Below, piece after piece: positions 5,784 to 13,830 of a stretch of DNA of 22,960 nt (the stretch's first letter is position 1; each line of letters starts with the position of its first letter). The stretch comes from Paludibacter sp. (GTDB lineage: Bacteria; Bacteroidota; Bacteroidia; Bacteroidales; Paludibacteraceae). The position numbers and the translations under genes are program-made. The notes beneath the pieces were generated by a model that saw nothing but the letters and a program-made list of their open reading frames with translations, was not told the DNA's origin and made no database searches. The DNA lies in contig WRGS01000228.1 in assembly GCA_009787075.1 (NCBI GenBank), positions 1-22,960 on the forward strand. The letters are read 5' to 3'.

Positions 5784-8000
5784 ATGACTGCGGCGCAAAT
5801 ACATAGCATTTTTCGTGAAGTGTGCAAATTACTGACGCATAGCAATTTGTTTTTGGCTTTCGACCGTGCGAAACTGCTTGTCGAGCAAGCAAACTCTGAC
5901 GAAATGCTTGACCGTTATAACGATTTGAAGCAAGATTACGGTTTTTTGCTCGAATATTTTGTTGATGGAACGGAAGACGACGAGCGGAAAAATCGTTATG
6001 AGCATATTCGCCAACAGGTTTTTCTGCTAATTTGCGATTTGCGCGAGATGTTGCTCACGCTTTCTACAAATTATGAATTTACCGAAAAACGCCGATTGCC
6101 GTCTCGCCAACTCAAACCTGCGTCAGAAATTCTTTATTTTATTGAAAAATTAACACAACAAATTGAATTTAAGCAAAATAATGAAACTGCGCAACTGAAT
6201 GAAATTATTAATATTCAGGCAAGAAAAGAAACTTTTTCATCTCAACTTTTTGCAATTTTTTGGCTCAAAGACGAATTTTCGGCAGACGAAAAAACCGTTT
6301 TTGAAAAAATTATTTCAGAAAAATATCAAGGAATTTCAGAAAAATCGTTGATTGTTTCGGCTCTTACTTTGAATTTGTGGCGGACTTTTAACGAAGAAAA
6401 ACTGCTTTTATTGCTCGACTGTTGCCAAAACGCCGATTTGATTATTCGCCAGCGAGCGTTGGCGGGCTTGGTTTTTGTGCTTTCAAAATATAATCAGTTT
6501 TTGCCGATGTTCGATTCTGTACGTGCACGGCTTGTTATGTTAATTGACGATGTTCATATTGCTAAAGCGTTGGAAATTATTGTTTTACAAATAATAGGTA
6601 CAACACAAACCGAAAATATTAGCCGAAAAATGCGCGATGAAATTTTACCCGAAATTTCTAAAATTGCGCCAAAAATCCGCGATGCTTCCGACCTCGAAAA
6701 TCTTGTAAAATCGGAAGAATGGGACGAAGAAAATCCAGCGTGGCAAAATCTTATTGAAGAAAGCGGCTTGACAGACAAATTTGAGGAAATCGCCAAACTG
6801 CAAATTGAAGGTGCGGACGTTTATATGAGTACTTTTGCTATGTTGAAAAATTACACTTTTTTCAATGATATTGCAAATTGGTTTCGCCCGTTTGAATATA
6901 ATCAGGTTGATGTTTTGCAAATAACAGCCAACGAAAAACTTGATAAAAAATCGCTCGCAACAGCGATGATGAACAGTTCAATGATGTGCAATTCCGACAA
7001 ATATTCTTTCTTTTTGAGTATAGGTCAAATGCATGAAAATCAAAAGAAAATGCTTTTTGGTGCAATAAACGCCGAAATCGGACAATTTGAAGAAATTGAA
7101 AAAGACGAGCAACTGCTCAACCCCGAAAAACGCGCGGCAAACCTTTCAAAACAATATATTCAAGACCTTTACAGATTTTTCAAACTTTTTATGTGGCGCA
7201 ACGACTTTGCCGATATGTTTTCGGCAACACTGTTCGTGCATAAAACTTTTTTATTTTCTGTTTTAAAAGAAAATAATGCTGCTATTGAGGTTAATACGGC
7301 AAATTATTTTTTCTCAAAAAATCTTTATCAGCAGGCAATAGAAATGTTTGAGCAGATAATTGCCAAAAATTCTACCGATTTTGCTGCGTTTCAGAAACTT
7401 GGTTTTGCTTATCAAAAAACCGCAAACACACAAAAAGCAATTGACAATTACTTGAAAGCAGATTTAATTCAGCCTGACGATGCTTGGACTTTGAAAAAAA
7501 TCGCTCTGTGCTATCGCATTCAGCAGGATTTTGAAAATGCGCTTGCAACATATCAACACATCGATTTTTTAAATGAAAATACAAAAAACAAATTTAATAT
7601 TGCCCGCTGTTATATTGAAATGGAAAAATACGTTCAGGCGCGGGCTGTTTATGCTGAAATAGAAAAAACCGCTGACACGCCAAAACTTTGGCAAGAGATA
7701 ACATGGTGCGCTTTTGCAAATGGAAATCTTGCCGAAGCCGAATATTATTCCGTGCGCTGCATTGACGACAAGCCCGCCGCGCCTGATTTTCTGTATGCGG
7801 GGCATATTGCCTTTTGCCAGCGGTATTTTGCCAAAGCAATTGACTTTTATTTGAAAAATATTGACAATAAAAAGGAAAATACAGAGCAACTTGTTGAAGA
7901 AATTTCTGCCGACCAAAAATTTTTAATAAAAAATGGCATTGAAAACGAAGAATTAACATATTTTCTTGATGCAATAAGAGTTGCAGTTTTTGAAAAATAA
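5784..8000 (+). CDS. Large TPR-repeat protein
   Basis: This 738-residue protein has no signal peptide or obvious membrane helix and is probably cytoplasmic. The N-terminal two thirds are helical and without recognisable catalytic motifs, with one HEAT-like stretch around residues 190-260 (LIIRQRALAGLVFVLSKY). Residues about 504-690 form tetratricopeptide repeats with clear TPR patterns: NLYQQAIEMFEQIIAKN, NTQKAIDNYLKADLIQPDD, DFENALATYQHIDF and YFAKAIDFYLKNI. TPR arrays bind other proteins, so a scaffold or adaptor role is likely; the partner is unknown. It sits 6 bases after the Crp/Fnr-type regulator and 49 bases before adenylate kinase. Shared transcription with the regulator is likely, and with adk is possible. 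Confidence 0.85.
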   Translation: MTAAQIHSIFREVCKLLTHSNLFLAFDRAKLLVEQANSDEMLDRYNDLKQDYGFLLEYFVDGTEDDERKNRYEHIRQQVFLLICDLREMLLTLSTNYEFTEKRRLPSRQLKPASEILYFIEKLTQQIEFKQNNETAQLNEIINIQARKETFSSQLFAIFWLKDEFSADEKTVFEKIISEKYQGISEKSLIVSALTLNLWRTFNEEKLLLLLDCCQNADLIIRQRALAGLVFVLSKYNQFLPMFDSVRARLVMLIDDVHIAKALEIIVLQIIGTTQTENISRKMRDEILPEISKIAPKIRDASDLENLVKSEEWDEENPAWQNLIEESGLTDKFEEIAKLQIEGADVYMSTFAMLKNYTFFNDIANWFRPFEYNQVDVLQITANEKLDKKSLATAMMNSSMMCNSDKYSFFLSIGQMHENQKKMLFGAINAEIGQFEEIEKDEQLLNPEKRAANLSKQYIQDLYRFFKLFMWRNDFADMFSATLFVHKTFLFSVLKENNAAIEVNTANYFFSKNLYQQAIEMFEQIIAKNSTDFAAFQKLGFAYQKTANTQKAIDNYLKADLIQPDDAWTLKKIALCYRIQQDFENALATYQHIDFLNENTKNKFNIARCYIEMEKYVQARAVYAEIEKTADTPKLWQEITWCAFANGNLAEAEYYSVRCIDDKPAAPDFLYAGHIAFCQRYFAKAIDFYLKNIDNKKENTEQLVEEISADQKFLIKNGIENEELTYFLDAIRVAVFEK

Positions 8001-8049
8001 ATTTCATTTTGAAATAAAAAATATCTTTTAAAAATTTTAAAATAAATAT

Positions 8050-8631
8050 ATGATTAATATTATAATTAGTGGTGCGCCCGGCTCGGGCAAAGGCACTCAA
8101 AGCGATTTAATTGTTGAAAATTTTCGCCTAAAACATCTTTCTACAGGCGATATGCTGCGTGCCGAAATCGCCGCAGGAACAGAACTCGGGCATCAAGTGG
8201 AAAAACTTGTAAGCGCAGGCGCGTATGTTCCCGATAATCTGATAATTGACATTATTTCAAATGCCGTTTCGCAAATTGACGATTCGTACAACGGATTGAT
8301 TTTGGACGGTTTTCCGCGAACAGTGGAACAGGCGCAGGCATTGGAAGAAATTTTGGAACAAACAGGCAAAAAAATCTCGCTTTTCCTTGATATTCACGTA
8401 GATGAAGAAGAATTGATTGATCGCCTGCTCAAGCGCGGACAAATTCAGGGCAGAAAAGACGATAATCTCGAAACAATTAAAGAACGGCTCAAAGTTTACA
8501 ATGCTAAAACGCAGCCAATAAGCGATTTTTACAAAAAGAAAAACAATTATTACCGCATCGAAGGCAGCGGCGAAATTGAAGAAATTTACGGAAAAATCGA
8601 AGATATTATTAATTTAGTTTCAAAAGAGTAA
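8050..8631 (+). CDS. adk: Adenylate kinase
   Basis: This 193-residue enzyme catalyses ATP + AMP to 2 ADP and sets the adenylate energy balance in the cytosol. The P-loop GAPGSGKGT is at residues 8-16, the AMP-binding STGDMLR at 31-37 and the conserved DGFPRT at about 82-87. It has the short LID form (RGQIQGRKDDN) without the zinc-binding Cys residues of long adenylate kinases, which is usual in Bacteroidota. It follows the TPR gene by 49 bases with only a weak promoter-like TATCTTTT between, so it may depend partly on the upstream promoter. The ATG at 8050 begins the first beta strand directly, as expected. Confidence 0.97.
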   Translation: MINIIISGAPGSGKGTQSDLIVENFRLKHLSTGDMLRAEIAAGTELGHQVEKLVSAGAYVPDNLIIDIISNAVSQIDDSYNGLILDGFPRTVEQAQALEEILEQTGKKISLFLDIHVDEEELIDRLLKRGQIQGRKDDNLETIKERLKVYNAKTQPISDFYKKKNNYYRIEGSGEIEEIYGKIEDIINLVSKE

Positions 8632-8717
8632 AAAAATATCAGTCTTTTGTTATGCTATTTGATAAAGCATGACGAAAGAAAATTGCTGAAAGGAATAAAT
8701 AATTCAAGAAAAATCAT

Positions 8718-8725
8718 TACCTTTG
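8718..8725 (+). promoter_or_regulatory. -7 box of the efp gene
   Basis: TACCTTTG is an exact -7 match followed by C. Transcription would start near 8730, leaving a leader of about 60 bases before the ATG at 8791. No clear -33 box is seen. The first transcribed bases are nearly identical to those of rpmE2 (see findings). The in-frame TTG at 8647 lies upstream of this promoter and is not the start. Confidence 0.65.
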
Positions 8726-8790
8726 CGCCCGAAAAATTTAAAAAAGTTTTTATTTTTCAATTTCAATCTTTTAGTTTAAAATTAAATAAT

Positions 8791-9357
8791 ATGATAAATG
8801 CTCAGGATATAAAGAACGGAACGTGTATCCGTATGGACGGACAACTTTATTTTATTGTTGAGTTTCTGCACGTTAAGCCGGGTAAAGGCAATACTTTTAT
8901 GCGCACAACGCTCAAAAATGTAGTTGATGGACGCGTACTTGAACGCCGCTTCAATATCGGCGAAAAACTCGAAGATGTGCGCGTAGAACGGCGTCCATAT
9001 CAATTTTTGTATAAAGAAGACGAAGATTACATTTTTATGAACAATGAAACCTTTGAGCAGCATCCAATAGCGCACGATTTGATTAACGGCGTGGATTTTT
9101 TGCTCGAAGGAATGACGCTTGAAGTGGTTTCTGATGCAACAACCGATACTGTCCTTTATGCAGATATGCCGATAAAAGTGCAGCAAAAAATTACCTATTC
9201 CGAACCGGGAATCAAAGGCGATACTGCCACCAACGCCACAAAAATTGCAACTGTTGAATCAGGCGCAACCGTGCGAGTGCCGTTGTTTATCAACGAAGGC
9301 GAAACAATAGAAATCGATACGCGAGACGGCTCTTACGTCGGGCGAGTTAAGGCATAG
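8791..9357 (+). CDS. efp: Elongation factor P
   Basis: The 188-residue protein has the three-domain EF-P fold. The N-terminal KOW-like domain carries the tip loop HVKPGKGNTFMRT, in which Lys32 corresponds to the E. coli Lys34 that is beta-lysylated. An OB domain follows with YKEDEDYIFMNNETFEQ, and the C-terminal OB domain contains the family signature GDTATNATKIATVESGATV and ends EIDTRDGSYVGRVK. EF-P binds between the P and E sites and relieves ribosome stalling at polyproline. No modification enzyme (EpmA/EpmB, EarP or YmfI type) is encoded in the window. ATG 8791 gives the standard N-terminus (MINAQDIKNG). It has its own promoter and a terminator at 9385-9416. Confidence 0.97.
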   Translation: MINAQDIKNGTCIRMDGQLYFIVEFLHVKPGKGNTFMRTTLKNVVDGRVLERRFNIGEKLEDVRVERRPYQFLYKEDEDYIFMNNETFEQHPIAHDLINGVDFLLEGMTLEVVSDATTDTVLYADMPIKVQQKITYSEPGIKGDTATNATKIATVESGATVRVPLFINEGETIEIDTRDGSYVGRVKA

Positions 9358-9384
9358 TTTTTGTTGTAAAAATTATTGTCAAAT

Positions 9385-9416
9385 AAAACCGATGAAAACA
9401 TTTTTATCGGTTTTTT
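9385..9416 (+). terminator. Rho-independent terminator after efp
   Basis: AAAACCGAT at 9385-9393 pairs with ATCGGTTTT at 9406-9414 over 9 bp around a 12-base loop. Six T residues run from 9411 to 9416. It begins 27 bases after the efp stop codon. Confidence 0.85.
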
Positions 9417-9529
9417 GTATTAAATAATTTTAAAACCAAAAAAGAATAAAAATACAGGTTAAAGATAAGCAAATCAACAATTTGAATATCTTCGTTTTTT
9501 TGTTCTTTGTTCTAATTTTTTTTAACAAA

Positions 9530-10438
9530 ATGAAAGTAATAAAAATTTTTGCAACAGCAGTTTTTGCAATATTTCTTGCGGTTTCGTGTGTGAGCAAATC
9601 GTCTTACGACCAAATGAAAGCGCAAAATGATTCTTTACAGGATATTAAGCAAACAATGGAACGCGAATTGAATGATTATTTTGCGTCAATGAACGAAATT
9701 TCTGACAATTTTGATAAAATCAAAGGTGCGGAAAATGTGATTGCCGTCAATGCGCAGGACGAACTCAAAGGCGACCGTCGCGCAAAAGTGATTAACGATT
9801 TGGAATATATCAATGAATTAATTAATACAAATCGTGAAAAAATAGCCGACCTCGAAAGCAGATATAAAAAAAGTAATACGGTTTCAAGCCAACTTCGTGC
9901 AACCATTACGCGCCTGACAAACGAACTCAACGCTGCGCAGGAACGTTTGAATGCGCTTGAAAGCGAGTTGCAGCATAAAAACAGTCAAATTTTTGCGCTT
10001 AATACTTCGGTCGATTCGCTGAACAGAAAGGTTGGAACGCTCGGTGAAAATATTTCGTCTTTGGAGCAGGAAAAATCAGAAAATCAGAGAATTATCAATG
10101 AGCAAACTTATGAACTTAATTCCGCTTATTACGCAATCGGCACTTCGCGCGAACTCAAAGACGAAAAAATTTTAACAGACGGCGGACTTTTCAGCAAATC
10201 AAAATTGCTAAAAGGCGATTTTAATAAAAATTATTTTACGAGAATAGACATTTACAAAACAAAACAAATTCCGCTTAATTCAAGTAAAGTGAAGATTTTG
10301 ACAAATCACCCAGCCTCTTCGTTTATTCTCGAAAGCGCAAATCCGTCCGACAAAAACGATAAAAGTTTGATTCTCAAAATCAATAATCAGAAAGATTTTT
10401 GGTCGCTGAGCAGATTTTTGGTTATTGAAGTGAAATAA
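9530..10438 (+). CDS. Coiled-coil lipoprotein
   Basis: The 302-residue protein begins with a lipoprotein signal (MKVIKIFATAVFAIFLAV, then SC with Cys20 lipidated). Residues about 25-205 form long heptad-repeat coiled coil rich in Asp, Glu, Asn and Lys (DSLQDIKQTMEREL, RLTNELNAAQERLNALESEL). The compact C-terminal domain starts at NSAYYAIGTSRELKDEKIL and runs through FNKNYFTRIDI to SRFLVIEVK. A coiled coil followed by a domain opening with an AYY-IGT-KEL motif recurs in Bacteroidota lipoproteins of unassigned function, so a structural or adhesive envelope role is likely. I chose ATG 9530 rather than the in-frame TTG at 9482 because it gives a normal signal peptide. A degenerate -7 box (TATCTTCG at 9487-9494) may drive it. 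Transcription ends at the hairpin at 10485-10513. Confidence 0.85.
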   Translation: MKVIKIFATAVFAIFLAVSCVSKSSYDQMKAQNDSLQDIKQTMERELNDYFASMNEISDNFDKIKGAENVIAVNAQDELKGDRRAKVINDLEYINELINTNREKIADLESRYKKSNTVSSQLRATITRLTNELNAAQERLNALESELQHKNSQIFALNTSVDSLNRKVGTLGENISSLEQEKSENQRIINEQTYELNSAYYAIGTSRELKDEKILTDGGLFSKSKLLKGDFNKNYFTRIDIYKTKQIPLNSSKVKILTNHPASSFILESANPSDKNDKSLILKINNQKDFWSLSRFLVIEVK

Positions 10439-10449
10439 AAACAAACTTT

Positions 10450-10462
10450 GCAACTTGGTTGC
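10450..10462. promoter_or_regulatory. Possible operator in the metal-ATPase promoter
   Basis: GCAAC-TTG-GTTGC is a perfect 5-bp inverted repeat whose central TTG is the best -33 element of the ATPase promoter. A repressor or activator bound here would directly affect polymerase recognition. No metal-sensor gene is present in the window, so the binding protein is not identified. Confidence 0.3.
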
Positions 10463-10484
10463 ACGCAGTTTGATATTATCTTTG
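10455..10484 (+). promoter_or_regulatory. Promoter of the P1B ATPase gene
   Basis: TTATCTTTG contains an exact -7 box (TATCTTTG at 10477-10484). TTG at 10455-10457 lies 19 bp upstream, the preferred spacing. Transcription would start near 10490, leaving a leader of roughly 48 bases. Confidence 0.7.
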
Positions 10485-10513
10485 CCGCAAAATTTAAGTT
10501 TTGCGGTTTTTTT
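10485..10513 (+). terminator. Terminator hairpin overlapping the ATPase transcription start
   Basis: CCGCAAAA at 10485-10492 pairs perfectly with TTTTGCGG at 10499-10506 around a 6-base loop. T7 (10507-10513) follows. It is a good intrinsic terminator for the upstream lipoprotein gene. It abuts the -7 box of the next gene, so the ATPase transcript itself would begin inside the 5' arm and could not form the whole stem. Confidence 0.7.
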
Positions 10514-10537
10514 ATTTTAAAATTTTAAAAATAAAAT

Positions 10538-12424
10538 ATGTTGAATTTTATAAAAAAATATTTTCCTGTTGTTGCAAGTCTTATTTTGCTTTTAATTTGC
10601 ATTTTAATTGAGAATTTTTACAACAAATTATTTGCAAATAATTTAATTCGATTAATAAGTTTTATAATCGCATATTTACCTGTTGCACTGCCTGTTTTGC
10701 GCTATGCATGGGAAGAATTGCGCGGTGGCTCGTTTTTCAACGAATTTTCGTTGATGTCGATAGCAACAATCGGCGCATTTTTTATTGGCAAATACCATGA
10801 AGCAGTGGCTGTTATGCTGTTTTATGCTGTTGGCGAGATTTTGCAGGAAAACGCTGTAGAAACTGCCAAAAGAAATATAAAATCGCTGCTTGATGTGCGT
10901 CCTGCCATTGCCCGCGTTTTCAGAAACTCGCAATATCAGGAAATTCCGCCCGAAAATGTCGCTGTTGGCGAGCGGGTTCAGATTTTTTCGGGCGAAAAAG
11001 TTCCGCTCGACGGACTTTTGCTTTCAGAAAAAGGAATTTTCAATACCGCCGCTCTGACGGGCGAAAGCCTCCCGCGCACAATTCGCAAAGGCAAGCAAGC
11101 GCTTGCAGGAATGTTGAATACCGAAAACGTTGTTGAAATTCAAGTTACAAAACCGTTTACCGACAGTTCGTTAGCAAAAATCCTCGACCTTGTGCAAAAC
11201 GCCGCCGAGCGCAAGGCTCATACAGAATTGCTTATTCGCCGTTTTGCAAAAATTTATACGCCGATTGTTTTTGCCTTTGCCGTGATGATTACCTTTGTGC
11301 CAATGTTTTTTACGCAAAATTACAATTTTGACCAATGGCTGTATCGCGGACTTGTGTTTTTAGTAATTTCCTGCCCTTGCGCCCTTGTGATTTCGATTCC
11401 GTTAGGATATTTTGCAGGAATTGGTGTGGCTTCGCACAATGGAATTTTGTTTAAAGGCGCAAATTTTTTAGATTTACTGCGCAAAATAAATACTGTCGTT
11501 TTCGACAAAACAGGAACATTGACAAAAGGTGTTTTTCAGGTACAAAATGTTGTTTGTCAGGGAATTAACCAGCAAGATTTTGTTGCAATGACATCGGCTG
11601 TTGAGCAGTTTTCAAATCACCCTATTGCCAAAGCAATTGTGGAATTTGCTCAAAATCAGAATTTTAACAATGATTTTAAAGTTGAAAATGTTAAAGAAAT
11701 TGCAGGTTATGGAATTGAATGTTTTATTAATAATAAAAAAATTATTGTTGGAAATAAAAAATTAATGCAAAAAAACAATATTCAATTGCCAAATGACACT
11801 GAAAATATTGTAGAAACCATAACTTTTGTTGCTGTCAGCGGACAGTTTGCAGGATATTTTATTATTTGCGATGAGATTAAGGAAAATGCCGCACAAACAA
11901 TTTCTGATTTAAAGCAAAATAATGTAAATCAAATTGTTATGTTAAGCGGCGATAGATTTTCAATAGTTGAAAAAACTGCTCATCAATTGAATATAAGCGA
12001 TTTTTACTCTGACCTTTTGCCTGAAAATAAAGTTGAATTTATTGAAAAACTTAAAGCAAATCCGCAAAATACAGTCGCTTTTGCAGGTGATGGCATTAAC
12101 GATGCTCCTGCGCTTGCCCTCGCCGATGTGGGAATTGCAATGGGCGGCATCGGCAGCGATTTGGCAATTGAAATTGCCGATGTTGTTATTCAAACCGACC
12201 AGCCTGCAAAAATCGTTTTGGCAATCAGAATTTCACGCATCACGCACGCGGTGATTAATCAAAATCTGTTTTTTGCCGTTTCGGTAAAAATTTTGGTAAT
12301 GATTTTAGGAATATTCAGCGTTGTAGATATGTGGGCTGCTGTTTTTGCTGATGTTGGAGTGGCGTTGCTTTGCGTTGTAAATGCTGTAAGGATTTTGAAA
12401 ATGAAACTGTCAAAAACAATATAA
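10538..12424 (+). CDS. Heavy-metal P1B-type ATPase (Zn/Cd/Pb/Co export type)
   Basis: The 628-residue protein is a P-type ATPase that pumps soft divalent metals out of the cytoplasm. Visible landmarks are the TGES actuator loop at residue 174, the metal-binding SCPCALV in the membrane at 278-284, the phosphorylated Asp323 in DKTGTLT, the SNHPIAKAI nucleotide-domain His-Pro motif, and GDGINDAPALALADVG from residue 517. The CPC motif with MWAAVFADVG in the last helices (Asp of the Zn/Cd/Pb subgroup) points to ZntA/CadA-like P1B-2 specificity rather than copper. No N-terminal heavy-metal-associated domain with CxxC is present; the protein starts almost at the first transmembrane helix. It is a single-gene unit with its own promoter and ends before a shared terminator at 12561-12591. 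Confidence 0.93.
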   Translation: MLNFIKKYFPVVASLILLLICILIENFYNKLFANNLIRLISFIIAYLPVALPVLRYAWEELRGGSFFNEFSLMSIATIGAFFIGKYHEAVAVMLFYAVGEILQENAVETAKRNIKSLLDVRPAIARVFRNSQYQEIPPENVAVGERVQIFSGEKVPLDGLLLSEKGIFNTAALTGESLPRTIRKGKQALAGMLNTENVVEIQVTKPFTDSSLAKILDLVQNAAERKAHTELLIRRFAKIYTPIVFAFAVMITFVPMFFTQNYNFDQWLYRGLVFLVISCPCALVISIPLGYFAGIGVASHNGILFKGANFLDLLRKINTVVFDKTGTLTKGVFQVQNVVCQGINQQDFVAMTSAVEQFSNHPIAKAIVEFAQNQNFNNDFKVENVKEIAGYGIECFINNKKIIVGNKKLMQKNNIQLPNDTENIVETITFVAVSGQFAGYFIICDEIKENAAQTISDLKQNNVNQIVMLSGDRFSIVEKTAHQLNISDFYSDLLPENKVEFIEKLKANPQNTVAFAGDGINDAPALALADVGIAMGGIGSDLAIEIADVVIQTDQPAKIVLAIRISRITHAVINQNLFFAVSVKILVMILGIFSVVDMWAAVFADVGVALLCVVNAVRILKMKLSKTI

Positions 12425-12560
12425 TTGTTGAAATTTCTAAAAACTCTGTTTTTTTGGCACTCGCGCCAACGCTTTAAAAATGTAACATAAAAAAAATTAT
12501 TTTATTTTATTTGGTAAAATTCTTATTTGTGATACTTCCAAAAATATTCAATCCAAAAAT

Positions 12561-12591
12561 AAAAAACGCTCCTTTTCGGGAGCGTTTTTTT
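12561..12591. terminator. Bidirectional terminator between convergent genes
   Basis: A 12-bp perfect stem (AAAAAACGCTCC at 12561-12572 with GGAGCGTTTTTT at 12579-12590) has a 6-base loop. A run of A precedes it and T7 follows, so it can terminate both the plus-strand ATPase transcript and the minus-strand membrane-protein transcript. Confidence 0.88.
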
Positions 12592-12611
12592 GTGTTAAAA
12601 GCGACTTTATT

Positions 12612-13418
12612 TTATTCTGTCGGTGGTTCCTGCGTTTCTGCGGGCTTTGTGTTTTCAAGAGCGCGGTTTGCAGCGTCTGTTGCCTGTTGCAACTGCTCCT
12701 GTGTGATGCCTTTTTCTTTCATTACACGGTCTTTGCACGCGCTGCAAAGTTCGGTAATATTTTTTAATTCATGCGCTTGCGCCACCGTTCCCGAAAAAAT
12801 ATCGGTGGTTTTGCTTGTGTTGATGTAACGGCAATCGTCATACAAATGAAATTTCGCACCCGATTTTGTCCAATACACAAAATCTTTTCCTGTAAGCGCT
12901 TCAACTTCTGAGCTTTGGGCAGCATACTGTTCTTGCGATGCAGGGTGATAATCTGCACTCGCCGCACCTCCGCCAATCATAAACGCCGCTGCAATTGCAC
13001 CGATAAGATATTCTTTTTTGATAAAAGCCAAAATCACTACGGGCAGAAAGCAAACAGCCGCCATTATCACGCCCAACTGACTTTGAATTCCAAATAATGC
13101 ACTCGCTTTCGACGGCGGGTCAAGGCGATTTGCTTTTTTCCAAAATGATGACCCTGCAATCAGCAGAATCAAATCGATAACCAAAAAGATTATCAACATT
13201 ACGCGCTTACCTGTTGTGAGAGCCACCTCAGGGTCTTTTTTGAACAGAACTGCCATCGCTACAATTTCTGCAACGATTGCCAAAACCCACAACACAATCG
13301 CCAAAAGGCGGTTTTGTTTTGCACGACCTTTTGCCTCAGCAGTCGGTGTGAAAACTCTTTGAGAAGACGTCGGAGTTGAGCCGCCTTCAACTTTAATTAC
13401 ATTCTTTTTTGTAGCCAT
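12612..13418 (-). CDS. Four-helix membrane protein with cytosolic His/Cys motif
   Basis: This 268-residue protein has a basic N-terminal tail and four transmembrane helices (about residues 38-59, 73-92, 115-133 and 137-156). A roughly 110-residue soluble tail follows. By the positive-inside rule both ends face the cytoplasm. The tail contains VYWTKSGAKFHLYDDCRYI and, further on, ELCSACKDRV. The result is His191-x4-Cys196 and Cys225-x2-Cys228, a likely zinc-binding site. Short modules reading VYxTxxGxKxH--C--C-x-C occur in diverse bacterial proteins. The C-terminus is Gln/Glu/Pro-rich. Function is unknown. The gene is convergent with the metal ATPase, with which it shares only the terminator, and diverges from the secreted TPR gene at a symmetrical promoter region. 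Confidence 0.8.
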   Translation of the reverse strand: MATKKNVIKVEGGSTPTSSQRVFTPTAEAKGRAKQNRLLAIVLWVLAIVAEIVAMAVLFKKDPEVALTTGKRVMLIIFLVIDLILLIAGSSFWKKANRLDPPSKASALFGIQSQLGVIMAAVCFLPVVILAFIKKEYLIGAIAAAFMIGGGAASADYHPASQEQYAAQSSEVEALTGKDFVYWTKSGAKFHLYDDCRYINTSKTTDIFSGTVAQAHELKNITELCSACKDRVMKEKGITQEQLQQATDAANRALENTKPAETQEPPTE

Positions 13419-13530
13419 TTATTTTTTATTAAAAGGTTTATTATTGTTTTTTTCTTACAATATCGACAAAAAATGCGCTATTTTTTTTGAATTTGTTTTT
13501 TATATATCGCAATATATATTTAAACGAGTG

Positions 13531-13538
13531 CAAAAGTA
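13531..13538 (-). promoter_or_regulatory. -7 box of the His/Cys membrane-protein gene
   Basis: The minus strand reads TACTTTTG, an exact match to TANNTTTG, giving a leader of about 107 bases. No good -33 box lies at the normal spacing; the nearest TTG is 27 bp away. Confidence 0.55.
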
Positions 13539-13568
13539 CAATTATTTTTTTAATAAAATAAAGAACAA

Positions 13569-13599
13569 TTGATTTTTCCAAAAATATTTTTTACTTTTG
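13569..13599 (+). promoter_or_regulatory. Promoter of the secreted TPR gene
   Basis: TACTTTTG at 13592-13599 is preceded by TTG at 13569-13571 with a 20-bp spacer. Transcription would start about 225 bases before the ATG, an unusually long leader for this window. Confidence 0.6.
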
Positions 13600-13830
13600 C
13601 ACTCATAATTTTTTTACTAAAAAAATATTTATTAATCAAATGCCCATAAACTGATAACAAATATTTTATAACAAACACAAACTCAGTTATTTACTGAATT
13701 TTTATTGTAAAATAAAAATATTCAAAAGGCAGATTAATGAAAAATTCAATAAATTGAAAAATTTTTTAAATCAATATTTTTTTGGTCATCTCAGATTGCG
13801 TAGCAATATCGCAATGCTTGTGTAAAAAAT

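Larger units (their letters stand above)
13526..13604. repeat. Perfect 13-bp inverted repeat carrying two outward -7 boxes
   Basis: GAGTGCAAAAGTA at 13526-13538 is the exact reverse complement of TACTTTTGCACTC at 13592-13604, separated by 53 bp. Each arm includes a TACTTTTG -7 box pointing outwards toward the gene on its side. Confidence 0.8.
13419..13830. other. Divergent intergenic region with twin promoters and long leaders
   Basis: About 410 very AT-rich bases separate the minus-strand membrane protein from the plus-strand TPR gene. Both -7 boxes lie here. On the minus side a TATATAT/ATATATA hairpin with loop CGCA (13501-13518) lies near the 5' end of the leader. On the plus side the roughly 225-base leader contains weak stems: TCAGT/ACTGA near 13690, TTCAAT/ATTGAA near 13750, and ATTGCG/CGCAAT at about 13795-13815. 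I see no open reading frame or known riboswitch in it. Confidence 0.6.

Noticed and set aside
8647..8790. TTG start adding 48 residues to EF-P
   Set aside because: EF-P has a constant short N-terminus, and the extension lies mostly upstream of the predicted transcription start.
12454..12469. TTGGC/GCCAA hairpin after the ATPase gene as a terminator
   Set aside because: The T run precedes the stem on the plus strand and no T run follows on either strand. The hairpin at 12561-12591 is the real terminator.
13501..13518. TATATAT/ATATATA hairpin as a regulatory element
   Set aside because: It is very AT-rich and short; in this sequence background it may be chance, so it is noted only within the intergenic description.
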